Shown here: positions 63,553 to 64,000 of the stretch, in pieces
How the letters are laid out: every line of letters starts with the position of its first letter
How positions within the stretch are numbered: position 1 is the stretch's first letter
Position numbers and translations under genes: made by a program
DNA from: Thiohalobacter thiocyanaticus
GTDB taxonomy: Bacteria; Pseudomonadota; Gammaproteobacteria; Thiohalobacterales; Thiohalobacteraceae
Assembly: GCF_002356355.1 (NCBI RefSeq)
Contig: NZ_AP018052.1
Location: 558,001-622,000 of the forward strand
Direction of reading: 5' to 3'
Length of the DNA stretch: 64,000 nt
The notes under the pieces: generated by a model
Told to the model about the DNA's origin: nothing
Databases searched by the model: none
Seen by the model: only the letters and a program-made list of their open reading frames with translations

Positions 63553-64000
63553 ATGCTGACAGTCGGTCTGGTGAGTTACGCCGCCGGCACCTTGGCGGCG
63601 CTGGTGCTTGCGCTGGTGCTGCTCACCGGCAAGGCGGGCGGTGTGCGCAAGCATCTGCTCATGTTCGCCGCGGCGGCCAGTGCCCTGTGGATGGGTATAT
63701 CCGCCGCCCACAGCGCCGGCCATGCCCACTTCTACGCCACGCTGATCACGGAACTGCTGCGTGACTTTGCCTGGCTGATCTTTCTCGGCGGGGTACTCAC
63801 CGCTCTCATCACCGACCGCGCGCGCGCGCGGCGCCGCTTCCGCAATCTCGCCATGCTCTCGGGCGGTTACCTGCTGCTGGTTGCCAGCGCGACGACCTAT
63901 CGCTTCGCCGGCGGTGAGGTGTTCCACATCGGGTTCGGCATGGACTGGCTGCTGGCCGGCTACCTGGTCGTGCCCATCGGCGGGCTGGTGCTGATCGAGC
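63553..64000 (+). CDS. prsK: PrsK-like sensor histidine kinase, 3' end outside the window
   Basis: The first 149 residues are visible, from ATG 63553 (after GGGGTGGA) in an open frame to the window end. They form a multi-helix membrane domain (VGLVSYAAGTLAALVLALVL, LLMFAAAASALWMGISA, TELLRDFAWLIFLGGVLTAL) of the kind at the N-terminus of PEP-CTERM system kinase PrsK. PrsK with PrsR controls sigma-54-dependent genes of exosortase systems. The kinase domain itself lies outside, so the call relies on the membrane domain and on the adjacent prsT and exosortase genes. Confidence 0.75.
   Translation, partial: MLTVGLVSYAAGTLAALVLALVLLTGKAGGVRKHLLMFAAAASALWMGISAAHSAGHAHFYATLITELLRDFAWLIFLGGVLTALITDRARARRRFRNLAMLSGGYLLLVASATTYRFAGGEVFHIGFGMDWLLAGYLVVPIGGLVLIE

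Overview
The window is a GC-rich gammaproteobacterial chromosome segment, most likely from a chemolithoautotrophic sulfur oxidiser related to Thiohalobacter or Thioalkalivibrio. Three things point this way: a Calvin-cycle phosphoribulokinase, a secreted copper-enzyme-like protein resembling thiocyanate dehydrogenase (with periplasmic accessory proteins), and a two-domain APS kinase whose ATP-sulfurylase-like half has lost its catalytic residues, as described for Thiobacillus denitrificans. yggX next to mutY and the thiS/thiG/trmB neighbourhood fit a gammaproteobacterium. The organism assignment is inference.

Layout. 0-4.6 kb: the 3' part of a sigma-54 activator, then a four-gene periplasmic operon (Cys-less thioredoxin-fold protein, Tat-exported beta-propeller, His-tailed protein, pentapeptide-repeat protein). 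5-31.6 kb: mainly housekeeping genes, including an HDOD protein, heme A synthase, DsrE-like protein, Tas-like reductase, FIST protein, phosphoribulokinase, trmB, MscS, CorA, thiG/thiS, acyl-CoA synthetase, a broken outer-membrane barrel gene, an FNR-like regulator, a tripartite-sorting-signal protein, tRNA-Gly, a GspE/PilB ATPase, AsmA, mutY-yggX and tRNA-Phe. 31.8-39.1 kb: phosphomannomutase, then an accessory stretch with three small toxin-antitoxin-type gene pairs, a clipped antitoxin remnant and an Rpn-type nuclease gene, all surrounding the APS kinase. 39.5-40.4 kb: an unassigned membrane-anchored protein. 40.6-64 kb: a large exopolysaccharide/exosortase locus with two sulfotransferases, a secreted glycoside hydrolase, an FkbM methyltransferase broken by an in-frame stop, flippase, polymerase/ligase, nucleotidyltransferase, four glycosyltransferases, a thymidylate-kinase-like protein, an exosortase-EpsI fusion, a WecA-type initiating transferase, gmd, fcl, a PrsT-like TPR lipoprotein and the start of a PrsK-like histidine kinase.

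How the parts may work together. Phosphomannomutase, Gmd and Fcl lie on the route to GDP-L-fucose; the APS kinase makes PAPS; two PAPS-type sulfotransferases sit inside the polysaccharide locus. The simplest reading is a sulfated, fucose-containing exopolysaccharide made by an exosortase-linked pathway. This is the most interesting system-level hypothesis here.

Almost every intergenic gap carries palindromic repeats of a few families. Four of them share one scaffold (GTAGG ... CCTAC ends) with co-varying arms; another resembles the dRS3-type repeat (GTCATTCCCGCG ... GCGGGAATGAC). They have produced a 118-bp tandem array, a 19-bp minisatellite, a duplicated mutY 5' end, a stop codon supplied to one gene and probably the truncation of an antitoxin gene. 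No transposase or RAYT gene is visible in the window.
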